Source of the DNA: Erythrocercus mccallii
Lineage: Eukaryota; Chordata; Aves; Passeriformes; Dicruridae
Assembly: GCA_013397435.1 (NCBI GenBank)
Contig: VZRG01001320.1
Location: forward strand, 62,001 to 126,000
Direction: 5' to 3'
DNA length: 64,000 bases
Shown here: positions 26,861-40,030 of the stretch, piece after piece
Layout: the number at the start of each line of letters is the position of its first letter
Position numbering within the stretch: the stretch's first letter is position 1
The notes under the pieces: model-generated
What the model saw: only the letters and a program-made list of their open reading frames with translations
The model's database searches: none
Told to the model about the DNA's origin: nothing
Program-made: the position numbers and the translations under genes

Positions 26861-27962
26861 ACAGGGCATGATTCTTTGCCAATCTGTGACAATATGGGCT
26901 AATCTGGTATCCTGTTCTCGCTGGCTCCTGTTTGCCTCCTGCCAAGAGGCAGTGCTTTATGCTTGCCAGGAGGCCCCTCATCCTGGCATGTGGGATGGTC
27001 TGGCCACAGCCACTGCTCTACCCCAGTCCTCTTTACTCAGTGAAGGACTTGCTTGTTCATATACAAAAAAGCCTTCACTATTGACTTTTCAATATTTAAG
27101 TTCAAGCTTCTTCCTTCACACCATTGTCAAAACCCTTGGAGACCTGATCCAAAGTAATTAGGTTTACTATGCATTTTAATCATCAACCCTTTTAATAGTT
27201 TTCTAAAAAGTTATTTTGTTTATCAGATGATTTATGTGATTCAAATTCTTAATTTCTTGAGATCTCTGAATTTCAGCCAACGCATTTCAGGTATGATGGA
27301 CAACTGTTCAATACAATCATCTTAAATAGTCCACAACCTATGGCTTGGTCTGCTTTGTTAAAATCTGTCAAGTTTTCCCATTTCAGACTAGAATCTGTTT
27401 TGTATGTCTCTCTGGATGACACAAAACCTTTAAAGACCATAAAAAAAACCCCTCTGATGCCCTCCCTTTTTCTGTAGAGAATGCTCACTTCATTGCCATC
27501 TGGGGATGCCTACAGGAACATTTATCCTACAAGGAGAGATGTCATGTTGCAAGCTCAGCTCCTTAGGCTTGACTTCTGCCAAACCAGCAGAAATCAGCTG
27601 GGACAATTGCTGATGTTAGAGAAGCACTTGATTTGGGGTTCCAAGGCATTGTTATCTGGATTAAAATCTAGATCTTTGGGAACAGGTTTCCCAAGCTAAA
27701 ATTGGGCTACTCACTTAAAACATTTCCATGTGAGGAGAAGCCCAACTTCTGTGAGTCCCAAATCTGAAAATTTCTGCAGATATTCAAAGTATTTTTCATA
27801 AAATCATTTGGCCATGTATTCGTTTCTTTCAGGCGAGCAACATACCATTTATCTGTCAGCGTCACGTGAATTCATTTTACTCTGAGAAAACTTATTATGA
27901 AATAAAACCCATTATTCTTGGCATAACTGCAGAAGAACTTCTCTCTTGTAAATATTCACAAG
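26861..27962. other. Intergenic sequence, no gene seen
   Basis: Short ORFs only (117 codons at 26,808-27,161, plus strand, partly overlapping the SINE-like fragment). Nothing recognised. Confidence 0.5.
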
Positions 27963-28066
27963 CTTTCTGGATGTGTTCCTGGGCAACTGGCTTTTGATGT
28001 CCCTGCTTGAGCAGAGGGATTAGACCAGATGACCTCCAGAGGTCCTTTGTAACCTTAACAAGTATA
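27963..28066 (+). mobile_element. CR1 3'-end fragment
   Basis: GGGCAACTGGCTTTTGATGT, CCCTGCTTGAGCAGAGGGAT and AGACCAGATGACCTCCAGAG followed by GTCCTTTGTAACCTTAAC are the usual CR1 3' UTR phrases. It lacks the terminal 8-bp repeats. Confidence 0.85.
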
Positions 28067-31000
28067 AACATGTCACTAACTAAACTTTTGTCTTAACTTT
28101 TACTTATGCTGCAGTTCCATCACAATTTAGCAACTTTCCACCCCTCACCTCTCCCACCCTGTTGCCCCTTTCCTCCCTTGTGCTACCATTGCTGCATGGC
28201 TAGCTTGGGGAGATGCAATTCAAAAAACCAGCATTTTTTGTGCTTGTTTAAGTCACTGAACTGGTACATCATGGGTCAGATGAGTACCAACACCAGGAAA
28301 AGAGAGAGGCGAGGAGGTAGGCAGGGTAATTTATCAGGGAATCACAGCCTTAGGCATACTCTGAGGTGTATTTTGGCCACAGTAGCCAGAAGCCATCTCA
28401 CCAACACTAGACCTCCAAAACACCATTGTTAGGAGTATGTTCTCTTTCAGTAAACATACTGTTTCTCAAACAGTAAACTTGGAGGTTTTCTGTTTGCCAC
28501 TGGTTATGTCGACAGAATCAACAGGTTCTTTTGAGACCCTTCTGTTTCTCTATGGACACTGTATATCTCTGTATCTCTTTTATTATACTGTGACTAAAGG
28601 TGTGGATTAATTGCTCAGCATCTGTGAAATGAAACAGAACAACCTGAAATTTGCTTGAGAGCTCCCCTTCTGTGATGTGCAAAGTTCTGTTTCTTCTACT
28701 CTTTTCTTAGGAATAGAGATTTAGACATTTTTCACAGCAATTTCACTAATTTTGAGAATCACATGTAGTTAAAATGTTGTTACTGTATGGAAGTTTCAGC
28801 CTTTTGAGATTAGTGGCATCTTACAAATACCATGCACACCATGATGATACCGCAGTTTTGGTTTCAGAGGTCAGTGTGGCACACTGCCTTCATGTCCCAT
28901 TTGTACTCTTTGAAACATTGCTGCTTTTTTTTGACTTCAGAGGCTTGGATGGCTTCCCTTGCAAATTGCCAAATCTGGACACCTCATTCTCTAAATATTC
29001 TGTTAAAATCAAAAAATGCTAATGGCTAAATAAGGTGCAGCTCAATGTTGCTAAATTAATGAGAATGCACCCTTCATCTTGTGCAACATAAGAACCTGCT
29101 ACAGTGCTGGCTACAAATTTGTCAAAGGAAAAGATACTCGAAAGACATGAGAACCACATTGGTATATAACTAATCATAATTTGCCTTAGCCATAACAAAG
29201 CAAAGTAGCTTTTTCATGTCTTATTTTGAAGGAATGGTAAAAAGAACCACAAAGACCACCTTCCTCCACCACACATACAGTAATATTATTTCTTACCCTT
29301 TCTAAAGATTTGGGAGAAAGATGGGGAATGATTCAGTATTACCTGACATACTCATAAAGTATAAATTGCTGTCGAAAGGGCAGCTTAGGGAGCAGATACT
29401 CAGGACATGCAAAGGCACTGAGCAGTTATTCATATGCTAACTGTGTTTTTCCCTTCATATTATCCTGCACACCAGTCTCTAGCATTCAGATTGTGCTTCA
29501 TCCTTTTGTTCTGTTCAGGTCTGATCCCAGTTTTTAAATGGAAAAATACATGAATAGAATTATAATCATATTGCTCCCCCTGGTTCCCCTAGCTTTGGAA
29601 GAACTGAATTTCATACATTACATGTAACCAAATTAAAAGGCTCAAATTTTTTTGGTGTGATTTCTGGCTCACAGAGTCTGGGTATAATTATTTCTTCTAG
29701 GGTATTGCATTGTACCGTAATTTGAACAATGGCCCAAAAGCCTTCCAGTGTGCCAGCAGAATAAAAAACTCCACCACTTTATGGTCAAGTGCAGTGCTGC
29801 TGCGCTGCTTGTTTCAGCATGGGTAGACAATTAGATAAATAAGGTGGAATTAACCCCCTCATCCCCAAATTAGGGGTTTTACTAATATATAAAAAGAAAC
29901 ACTGAGGCTGGAACATAAACCCATTGATTTCATTTAATTTCATCAAAAGTCACCAACATAATATAAAATAACATACGAATTAATTATTTTGAAGTGTGCA
30001 ACTTGAAATGTTGAAGAGGTTCTGCAATAGATTTTCATACTGAGATTCATGAAATTGTTTCCCCCACAGCCTTCCAAAGCAGAAACCATCCTTTCTGTTC
30101 TTCTGTACGTGTAAAATTAGATACCGTTGAGTCACAGCTGTCTCAGTGGACAGAAAACATTTTTATTGTGACAAAAAAGTACCCTCATATGATGCATTTC
30201 AGTAATGTCACCATTTCAGCTGTCAGCTGACATTCGGCTTGACATTTACAAGGTGACTTCAATGACATTTCTGTAATTTGACTAACTAATGAACCTGAAT
30301 AATCAAGTGATGATAGCTGAGCTAAAACCCAAGCACCTGAAGCACATCTTCAACTAACATTTATGTCACAAACTGCTATGAAATTTTGACCATTCTAAAC
30401 ATTTTAGTGGTCTCTGTAGATCTTTGTTGGATAATGAATATCAAAAGAGCAAAAAATGTAAAGGAAAATTAATCTCAAATAATTGTTAGATTTGTACATC
30501 TCCCCATTCACTTCTTACAGAACAGAATATCTTATTCTTCACGTCACAGACATTTTTTAATAGCTTATAATAAAGCTCAATACTTTTTCTGCTCCCAGAT
30601 TAAATTGTACTGTCTTGAGATTAGATTATTGCAGTGAATTGCCACTTTCAAGACATTAGTTGAAATAGAAATAGCAGCTATACCAAAGAGAAATACCAAA
30701 AAAGTAAGTTCAACTTTTTTCTTTACTTGTCAAAGCAATTATTTAAGGTCTCATTTAATGAATTTTTGAAGCAATTTCAGATTTTCCATTATATTCAGAA
30801 AATGATGCCAATTTTCCTGCATTATTACCTTATTTTTGGATATAGAAAATAAATGCTTAGGGAAGCATATAATATTTTATTTTTCATATACTGAAATGCA
30901 TAATTTCCTACATATTTTCTGTTAGTGTTCTGAGTTCATGTAGTATTTACTCTGCAAGTATTATTTTAAGAATATCTAGATCTGGAAAATTAAGGCGTGT

Positions 31001-32973
31001 CACCATAATGAGCTGCTGTCACTCATTCTTTCTCTTGCTATAGCATGGCTAATGTCAACATTACAAGACATTACATCTATTCTCTTAAATATATTTATTC
31101 AGATGTATCTATTTTCTTTTTTTCCTTTGGAAGTATTGGAAGCTAAATATATTCCTTACTATTATAATTTTCTGAAGAAATGCAGTTGCTTTTAATAAGT
31201 CAAAGAAACCTGTTACCTTTTCATCACTCCCCTCAAGTTCCTTTTAACTTGCCTTGTCTCTCCTCCCTTTTTCAATTTGAGAAGTTGCAGTTCTCTAAAA
31301 ACTTTGCTTTTATGCTTAGAATCACATTGATACTAAAACATATTGAATAGCAAAGGACAGGGAGATTTTAATTTCAATACAGGATGTTTTTTTCAATTCA
31401 GAAGACTTCTTCATCTGAACTAGTTATCTGGACTTCTTTCTAAGCATTGAAGATCCAATGATCACTATAGCAGGACAGTTGGACCATGCTTGTAAAGTTT
31501 CTGTTTCCTCTCAGTGGAATATGAAAGGAGAATGACTTGATCTGACAGAGACCTCTTGCTGTTGTCATCCAAAGTTAGAGATGAAGCTCTCTGAAAGCCC
31601 TACCTGTATATCAGCTATAAAAGGGCCACTGGAATCTTTCAGTGCTGGCTATGAAGAAAGATCAGCCTGCCTAAAAAAAAACCAAACCACACTAAACAAT
31701 ATGTGGGGAAGTATTTGTTTCTGATGAGGCAACCTAAAAAGAATAACACTATTAGGCATCTGGCATTTGGCTCCTATTACAGGGAACAGTAAGGACAGGT
31801 CAATGATACAAACAAGAGAAATTAATTTCCTCACAGGAAGTGTCCTGGCTGTCTTTTTAATTACTTCTGTTCCAAATGCTTCCATTTTATGACTTTGAAA
31901 ATGTGCACTTTATTTTTACACTTCAGTGGATGATCATGCGCCTCTCTAGATGGGTAACTAGAGTGTTATCTAGAGTGTTTTTCCAAGGGTGAAAAATCCC
32001 CCAAACCTCACAGCATTTTGGAAAACTTATAGTTTGGGTCATATAGGCATTGTATGGAATAGTCTGTATTGGTACAAAACTTCTGGGGCATCACCCCAAC
32101 CCAATATGCCTGATTATACTAGAATGCAGCTGCTTTTATGTAGCCACCCTCACTCTTCCTGTATCTAAGTCTGTCTCAAAGATGCAGCACTGCCTCAACT
32201 AACCAGATATAACCTGAAAGAAGTCCTTGAGTAGAGAGAAGGGGTGCAGAAGTCATCCTGACTCGCAATGTTATTTATAGAACTGAGTGGAGATTTTCTA
32301 AATATACTGCTTTGTCATGAGATATTTTATTTAATTAAAGAAAAAACATTTGCAGGAATATTTGCACCACATTTGTAATGGTTTAGACTGCCAACCTCCT
32401 ACTTGCCTCTTGGTTGTTCTGTTGGGTTTTTTTGGTTCATACTTTCCTATTCTACTGTGCTTTTGTGGCTGATTATCTTTGTCCACTGATGGGATACGTG
32501 CCTGGGAAATCATACAGGCACAGGGCAAGCTTGCAGTCACTCTACAAGTTCCCAAGTAAAATACTCTCAGCTCTCAGTACTTCTTAACCCAGAACTACAT
32601 GAATTTTGTTATTTATTGTGTCTATCAATGGATTTCACATAGGACAGCATCAGCTTCAAGTTCAGCTTCACCTCTTCCAAAGTATAGCTCAACAGAAAGC
32701 AAGTTCAGCTTTGTCTCTGAGTCCTCAGGTTGCAAAGATGCTCTTGTGAAGTCTTGGCAATCCTGGGAGCTGTCAAACATGTGATTACCCTAAGGAAAGT
32801 GGAATTTGCACCTTTTTTAGTTTCAAAATGCAAATTTCTCTACTGAACATGAGCAATCTGTGAGTTTATAAGAATTTACAAATCTTATAAGAAGGAAAAA
32901 TTGACTGAATCTTTCTGTGCAAGATGGACTTTTTTAGCCAAAACTGCTGGGGATGTGCAAAGCTACAAGTAAC
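28067..32973. other. AT-rich intergenic sequence, possible regulatory DNA, no gene seen
   Basis: No recognisable exon or mobile element. The part 29,900-31,200 is AT-rich, free of obvious repeats and contains a dense group of TGACA/TGTCA words near 30.2 kb, listed separately. Confidence 0.45.
30206..30267. promoter_or_regulatory. Cluster of TGTCA/TGACA motifs with a 12-bp palindrome (possible enhancer core)
   Basis: Within 62 bases there are five TGTCA or TGACA words (30,206; 30,221; 30,228; 30,240; 30,263), and a sixth at 30,169. Two of them form the perfect palindrome TGTCAGCTGACA (30,221-30,232), which also contains the E-box CAGCTG. TGTCA/TGACA is the core bound by MEIS, PREP and TGIF homeodomain proteins. 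Regulatory function is inferred only. Confidence 0.25.
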
Positions 32974-33228
32974 TTTATACATAAACAGCAGTGTGCAGTA
33001 TGTAGGTAGGGCAGATATTTGCAGGGGGGCTACAGGAGAGATGGGAGTGCCTGTGCTGCACATCCTTGCCCAATGGTGCAGGAAGCAAGGAAGGAGGGAT
33101 AATCTGTGCTTAAAACAATGTGACAGAGTTAAAAGAGAACAATGTTTGGGATCACCAGCATAGGATGAATTTCAGAAGCTTTTATCTTTGATGAAATGTT
33201 GCTTTAATTGTTTCTCTTTGAAATGTGT
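32974..33228 (+). repeat. Left arm of a 255-bp perfect inverted repeat
   Basis: Every base matches the reverse complement of 35,466-35,720 over the full 255 bases, with no indel. Similarity stops abruptly at both ends: to the left TTTATAC is preceded by unrelated sequence, and to the right AAATGTGT is followed by GAAAGG, versus CTCAAT in the other copy. The arm contains no recognised element. The same peptide (starting MCSTGTPISPVAPLQ) can be read from both arms on opposite strands, a by-product of the duplication and not a gene. Confidence 0.97.
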
Positions 33229-34020
33229 GAAAGGGGAGAATAAAATCTATAAAAGAAAAAAAAAATCTGTAAAATAGCAGGAAGTATCAGCTGACCATGA
33301 AAACTGCTGCTCTCTGCCCTGGCTCACAGTCATCTCCTGACCTATAGGGCACAACACTCGTAGCACAATGAACGAGGTACTTGAAATGTTGTTTAGCCAT
33401 TTGCTATAGACAAAACCAACATAGTACCACCATGCTAGGAACACATATTAGCCTACTTCCTTCTCTTAACACTGTAAGTGTTGGATATATGCAACAGCTT
33501 GACTTTCCCTTCCATCCCCTGTGATCTCTTCTGCCCTAGTCACTCAAAGCTCAGGAATGCTGCAAGTCTCATTCACTGGGGACTTCAAACTCTTGCCCCA
33601 AGCTCATCCTTCTGCTTGAAATGTGGGAGGCACACTCAAATCTTAGATCTGATCATAGGAGTTTTTGTATATTGGCCACTTCAGTTTCATGCATCAGAGG
33701 CTGCATCTCACTCTGCATTCCTAGGGAGTATCATTTGCTGAGCCTGGGGCTAATATGAAATCAGCCTTGAAAAGCAAGGAGGAGCAGATCCAGCAGTCCT
33801 CATCTCCATCAGGAGACACTTCATGTACTGCCAGTGTAGAGCAGAAAGGTAGACAGGGAGAGGGATTGCTGGTGTTGATGCTGATGTAATGAAGCAGCAT
33901 AATATTTGGGAAAAGTATCACAGATAATAACAGATACATTTTTGGTGGGGGATTGTTTCAATAATGGTTTTCATCACAGATTTTGCAATCAAATTTGTTC
34001 TCCCAGCATTTTGAAGAGCT

Positions 34021-34512
34021 TTTTTTGGGTGCCACAGTATAAAGCTATTGGAGAATGTCCAAAGGAGAGCCATGGTGAAGAGTCTGTAGGGGAAGCCTTA
34101 TGAGGAGTGGCTGAGGTCACTTGTTCTGTTCAGCCTGGAGAAGAGGAACTGAGGGGAGACCTCATTGATGTCTTCAACATCCTCACAAGGAGAAGAGGAT
34201 GGGCAGACACGGATCTCTTCCCTCTTGTGACCAGTGACAGGACCCGAGGGAGTGGCCTGAAGCTGAGTCAGGGGAGGTTATGTTGGATAACAGGAAAAGT
34301 TCTTCACCCAGAGGGTGGTTGAGCACTGGAATAGCTCCCCAGGGAAGTGGTCACAGCACCAGCCCAACAGAGTTCAAGAAGTCTTTGGACAATGCTCTCA
34401 GACACATGGTGTAATTCTTGGAGTGCCCTGTGCAGGGCCAGGAGTTGGACTCAATAATCCTAATGAGTCCTTTCCAACTCAGCATATTTTATGATTCTGT
34501 GATTCTATGATT
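34021..34512 (+). mobile_element. CR1 LINE 3' fragment with intact 3' end
   Basis: Typical CR1 3' region: GGGTGCCACAGTATAAAGC, GTTCAGCCTGGAGAAGAGGA, GACCTCATTGATGTCTTCAA and GTTCTTCACCCAGAGGGTGG. It ends ATGATTCTGTGATTCTATGATT, the characteristic short terminal repeats. It is 5'-truncated and non-coding. Confidence 0.93.
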
Positions 34513-35289
34513 ATGTTCTCATCCCTCACATCCCTGCAATATCTTAAACTTTTTGTAAAGCCTTATAATTTCAATAAGGTCTACTTCCACTTATTGCTCT
34601 TTATTGCAGCATGCATATTGAAGCCAGGCAGCTAACAGAACACTATACTTGCTTTTAGTCTTCCTCCTATACACACAATTGTATGTAGAGAAACAAGGAC
34701 ACAATGGATTTTTATCTACTTCTATGGAAGCCTGTACAGCTAGCAAGTAAACAGAAGGCTTTAAGGTATATGAATGTCTCCGACAGTCTTCAGGATATAT
34801 GGTTATTACAATGGAAAATCAAAATATTCTAAATTAGTACCAGTGTGAAATACTGTTTGTAGTCCATGGTCTGATAATATTTTATTTGGCTAAAAAAATA
34901 AGTAAAACCACACCAAAGACTAAGCCAATTTCACCCAATAGCTCAGTGGGTCTCAACTTCAAACTTACAATCACTGGTGCTCTACTGAGGTAGCATATGG
35001 CCCATACCTTTAATATTGTTTGATATTAGCAGTTAGCTAATATAATACTCTATATGAAAAGATTTTGCTTACATTAATACAAATATGTTAAGTAAAGACA
35101 AATAGTGATGCAAGTAAGTTAGCAGAATTTGGTAAAAATATGAAGCAGAACACTTGTTCCACAGATTGGGACAGTGATAGCTTACCACATTTATGAATAA
35201 TTCCTTACATTTTTTATCATTTTCTGCCCCAACAGCTAAATTAGTTTTACAGCTATTAATTGAATTGTCTAACTTCACTATGCACTGTG

Positions 35290-35425
35290 CGATAGAAAGG
35301 ATTATTAACTCCACTTTGCAGATAAGGAAACTGAGAGAGGGAGAGGAAATGATTAACTGGAGATCACACAGGGAATCAGAGACAGATAAATCCCAGATCT
35401 CTCCATCCAATGCATTAAGCGCTGA
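35290..35425 (+). repeat. CORE-SINE/MIR-like fragment
   Basis: ATTATTAACTCCACTTTGCA, GATAAGGAAACTGAGAGAGG, then GGAGATCACACAGGGAATCA and AATCCCAGATCTCTCCATCC follow the MIR core order (TTATCCCCATTTTACAGATGAGG..CTGAG..AAGGTCACACAGC..AACCCAGGTCT). It ends about 40 bases before the right inverted-repeat arm. Confidence 0.6.
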
Positions 35426-35465
35426 ACATTTCTACTTCTCCACACAAACAGCCATCAGAATTGAG

Positions 35466-35720
35466 ACACATTTCAAAGAGAAACAATTAAAGCAACATTT
35501 CATCAAAGATAAAAGCTTCTGAAATTCATCCTATGCTGGTGATCCCAAACATTGTTCTCTTTTAACTCTGTCACATTGTTTTAAGCACAGATTATCCCTC
35601 CTTCCTTGCTTCCTGCACCATTGGGCAAGGATGTGCAGCACAGGCACTCCCATCTCTCCTGTAGCCCCCCTGCAAATATCTGCCCTACCTACATACTGCA
35701 CACTGCTGTTTATGTATAAA
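35466..35720 (-). repeat. Right arm of the 255-bp perfect inverted repeat
   Basis: Exact reverse complement of 32,974-33,228. The flanks (left CAGAATTGAG, right CACCATTTCT) show no target-site duplication or poly(A), so it does not look like a retroposed copy. Which arm is original cannot be told from this window. Confidence 0.97.
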
Positions 35721-35923
35721 CACCATTTCTACTGTACAAAAGGTGCTTCCAAATACAAAAGCAGATCATTCCTTGGCAGTCCGGTACATGAAGCACGTCT
35801 GCCTCTCCAAAAAGACGGTCTCTATATAGATGTAGGACATTTTTTCTATTAAGACGTTAATGGGCAAGTTTAAAAGCAAGGTGTGCTACGTTCAGTTCTC
35901 TGAGAGGATGAGGAGTGAGGGGG

Positions 35924-35945
35924 AAACAAACAAACAAACAAACAA
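35924..35945. repeat. (CAAA)n microsatellite
   Basis: About five and a half copies of the tetranucleotide CAAA. Confidence 0.9.
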
Positions 35946-38244
35946 TATACCTTGTATGTCAGAGATTTGCTTGGCCTGACCTCACTCACACTCTGGGTGT
36001 CCAGGAGAGCTCTGGCATATTCAGCTTGTACAGCACTTGACAATTTCAGCTATCACCACTCAATAAGATACTTGTTTAAACTAATTAAGGTGGTGTATTA
36101 GCTGACAGCCATTAATAAGCAAGCTGGTTAAACACTTGCCACAATGTATCAATCAACAGATTAGAATTCTTTGTTTTACTGTAAGCCTACATGTCTTTGT
36201 TATAATTACCTTAATACATAGATGTAATCCTGAAATTCCATAAATCAACAGATATGCTGCCATTAATTTACACAGGAAAAACACTAGGCTCTCTATATAA
36301 AACTATTTATAAAGCACTATATGTAAGCAAATCAGGTATCTATATGATTATAGTTTTGAAGAACTCTAGTTTCTAGTTTTAGCACTTCTATGCATACTCT
36401 TATGTCAAATGAATACTTGTACAAAAATTCTGTGTTCCATTTCTAACAGTGAGTGCAGTCTAATGACTTTCTTTTAATGGGTCAGGTCTATGCCACTAAA
36501 GAAGAAAACAGAATTATTACATAGCAAACATTATGGCAGGTGTGTAGATTCATATCAGACAAAACAAAATACTTCAAGAGATAGAATTAACTATTAAAAA
36601 AATCTTGTTTGAGCTACAGCATTTTTGAAAAGCATTCTTAAGTTTTATTGTGCAAGTTTGTAAAATAGGGAGTTTTTGAATAGCAGCATGGATAAAAAAT
36701 CATTGTATTTTTAAAACAGTTCTTAATGACTGCTAATTTAGTGTGGCAATAGCTTTCCAAAATGTTCAAAGTTAAATAAATGTTTGTCTGGATTGGTTTC
36801 AGTGGAATCACTGGGAATATGATCTGATGAGTTACTTTCTTAGTACTTGAAGATTAAGCTTCAAAAAGCTATCTGGAAATCAAGAAAATGCAATTAGGTA
36901 AAATTAGAATGACTTAATAATCATTACTGACACTACAACAGTTGTATTTGCCTATTGCTTTCCATAATTATAAATAGTTTTCTACTGGATTGTCCTGATG
37001 TCTCATACAAGGGCCAGAACATGAACACATTTTAATTTACCTATGGCATTACTTAGCTAAAAAGTATAATGTTGATTAAATGTTGATATTTGGTTTAGAT
37101 ACATAAAAAAAGTATTTTGCTTGTGAGGTGAATATTATGCTTATTGACTTAGTATTCTTGGGACCAGTTATATTTTGTTGGAAGAAACCATAATGTGTAA
37201 AGAATGACAGATGAATACTTTAAAAAAAAGCCAAAGTGGTGTGGTTAATAATAAGACTTTTTCAGGCTATCTAAGAAAAAGAATTTGTAATTAAAGACTT
37301 TTGTCTTCTTCATAACAGCTATAATAGTCCTTAAACTCCAAGCCATCTGTTTAGACTTCAGCCGTAGCCATTACACACCTGTGACCTCCTACCACCAGCT
37401 GAAGAACTTTCATATTGAATCTTTACCTAATGGCAACTGTGTTGTCAAAAGAAAACAACCCCAAATCACAAAACAACAAAAACAACAAAAGGAACTAATC
37501 AACCAAAAAAGAAAAAAATCCTATACTCCAAATTTTGGAATGAAACAATGCCCTGCTTCCAGGAGGCACTGCCTCTGTTCTTCCAGTCTAGAAGGGGCTC
37601 AGAAACCCAGGAAGTTCTTCCATGAGTGTTATTCTACTGAGGGAAAAATTCATGGTGTATGATCTCATTAAATGCCTAGGGCTGTGTCAAGGCACTGGAT
37701 TGTCACATCTGCACACAGATTAATTTTCAAACTCATCTCCAGAAATCCTTCTCATCCTTGCCAGTCCCAGTGCAGAGGCTTGGTTTGCTTCAAGTTCCAT
37801 TTTAGATGCCAAGAAGAATTGAATGTTCTGCCACAAAATCCAGGCTACAACTTCATCTCTATTAGTGCTGTGTTTTGAGGCAATGCAATTACTGCACGCT
37901 GGTGCAGTCCACGGAACAGTGTTTACACTAACGAGGTTTCTTTTCAGGGATGTCTAACCTGATGGTGGTGCTCCATATGGCCACCAGATTCACTTCAGCC
38001 CTGCTGGGAACACGTGAGACTGTAACAGTTCTTGCTGCTCCAGAGCATGATGACATTGCAGTGAGTCAGTTCCATCACAAGTGTGTGTTTGAAGCAGATC
38101 TCCTGGCTGCCCCACTCTTTGATTTGCACTGCAGAGGAATCTCAGAGAGCCTAAACTGGATTCCTTGTAGGTGAAACTAAATTAGGAAATGTACCTCAGT
38201 TTCACCCAGGGCACTGCATCTATTAATGGACCTTATAGTATAGC

Positions 38245-38302
38245 TTATATATAAATATATCTTTATATATAATTATACATACATATATATATAAAATATA
38301 TG
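38245..38302. repeat. TA-rich simple repeat
   Basis: Interrupted TATA/ATAC alternation over about 58 bases. Confidence 0.85.
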
Positions 38303-40030
38303 CAGTTTTATCACAATTTTTACACCTGAACACTTATGCTCATCTCTCCATTGCTTTAACTATGTGGCACTACTGACAGTAAGGTTGCAAATAGGGAGAG
38401 ATGGGAGACTGCTATCATAAAGACCCTGAAATGGGTTGAGGAGATTGGTTTTCATATTTCTGCTTAGTTAAGACTAAAATTCCATCATGCAGCTTTTACT
38501 GATGGTTTATTTAAATCCTGCAAATGCAGTTTTATTTTATTAATGTACTGTACATCAGATTAAATTTTGTGTGGTTTTATTTTAGCTCTGTATATCACCT
38601 AGAATTAAAAATGGAGTCACTGAAATATAAATAAATACATAAGTGAAATTAAATCCACCATAATTCTCCTGGTCTGATTCTGATTTTATGCTAGCATTAA
38701 TCAGAACTAAAACAACTGAAAAAAAAATCAGAGTGATATACTTCCAGAGTTGGTATTAGTTCACCTCACAGAATCAGAAAATTGTCATCTAGCAGCACAG
38801 TAACTTCTGCTGTTGCAGATTGCAAATACTAAACTAAGAAGGAAATCATGATGGAGCCTAAAATTAATCTGATGCAAAGCCCAAGAGAGATCCTCCATGA
38901 TACTTGTCAAAAGGTAACACGAAAGATTCAACCAAGTATTATTGGTCAGGATTTAAAAAGTGGAAATGAAGGTTTCCACATACCTTTGACTCCTGCCTTG
39001 TGATTTCAGTCTGCAATAGAAACAACATACAACAGAAAATAAATTATGACAGAACTACAGACAAAAACCAAGGCTGCTTTAGATTAAGTTACATCAGGGA
39101 TCTGCACCATCTGTTTTGTATTGAAAAAGAATAATATTTTAAGGCACGTTTATTTCAATATACTAAGCATCTTAAGAGCTCACATAGTCCTTCAAAATAT
39201 ATATTGAAATTAAAGTCAAAGTTCAACAGTGGAAACTGAGGGTCCTCAGCATCTTTCAAGAGACATTCAACAATTTCACAATAGTACTGTAAATGCAGAA
39301 CTAGCCTAATATATATGATTCTTGCCTGAATCCTCTAAAAATAAACACCATTAGTTATACTGTGCTACTCACATATTTTACATTCATATCCTGTAAGTTA
39401 AAAAGAATAATCTCCTGACATAATATTTACAGATAAAATTGTTATACCATTTTATGGAGAACTTTCTAAAACAAAATATTTATTTATTTTTAGTCATGGA
39501 TGGACCTACTAAATTTTCATACACTAGACTTCAGATAAACTGGATTTAAAAGACATACAGTGCTTTATTTTTTCTCTGGATATGAAATTCACTGGTTTTG
39601 TTGGTTTGTATAACTTTTCTCTTATTATTCAGATTTCACAAAGTCCTTGCATTGTATGCCTTGGTGAATTCCCTAATTTCAGGTTTTCTTAGCAAAAAAA
39701 ACAACCTGATGAACCACCACATATTATCCTTGAGCACTGGAGTTACATTTTCCTTTATACAATTTAGGCAACTCATCCATGCTAGGACAACTCTCAGTTG
39801 TCTTTTTAAATGAGTTATCCAACATCATGATGGATATAAAAGGGCCCTAATGGGATCTGGTTTTTTTTTTAATGGTTCTCAGAAACTAGAGTTACAAAGA
39901 CCACTTCTCTGCAGCTTCCCTGTTTCCAGGCTCTGGCTGTCAGTGCAGCAGCAGCGCTGACGCCATAGCGGCTGCATGAGCAGCAGCATGGCTGCCTGAC
40001 TTGCAGCATGGAGTGGGCCCCTCTATTTGA

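Larger units (their letters stand above)
33229..35465. other. Spacer (2,237 bp) between the inverted repeat arms
   Basis: Contains a CR1 copy at 34,021-34,512 and a MIR-like fragment near its right end, and otherwise unrecognised AT-rich DNA. If the arms recombine, this is the segment that would invert. Confidence 0.8.
35721..40030. other. Intergenic AT-rich sequence, no gene seen
   Basis: Holds a (CAAA)n microsatellite (35,924-35,945), an A-rich stretch at 37,440-37,520 and a TA-rich tract (38,245-38,302). The 93-codon frame at 37,381-37,662 is largely A-rich simple sequence. Nothing else recognised. Confidence 0.5.

Noticed and set aside
35631..35852. Frame starting MCSTGTPISPVAPLQ, also readable on the minus strand at 32,866-33,063
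   Set aside because: The repeated peptide comes from the inverted DNA duplication; the shared part is short and diverges beyond the arms.
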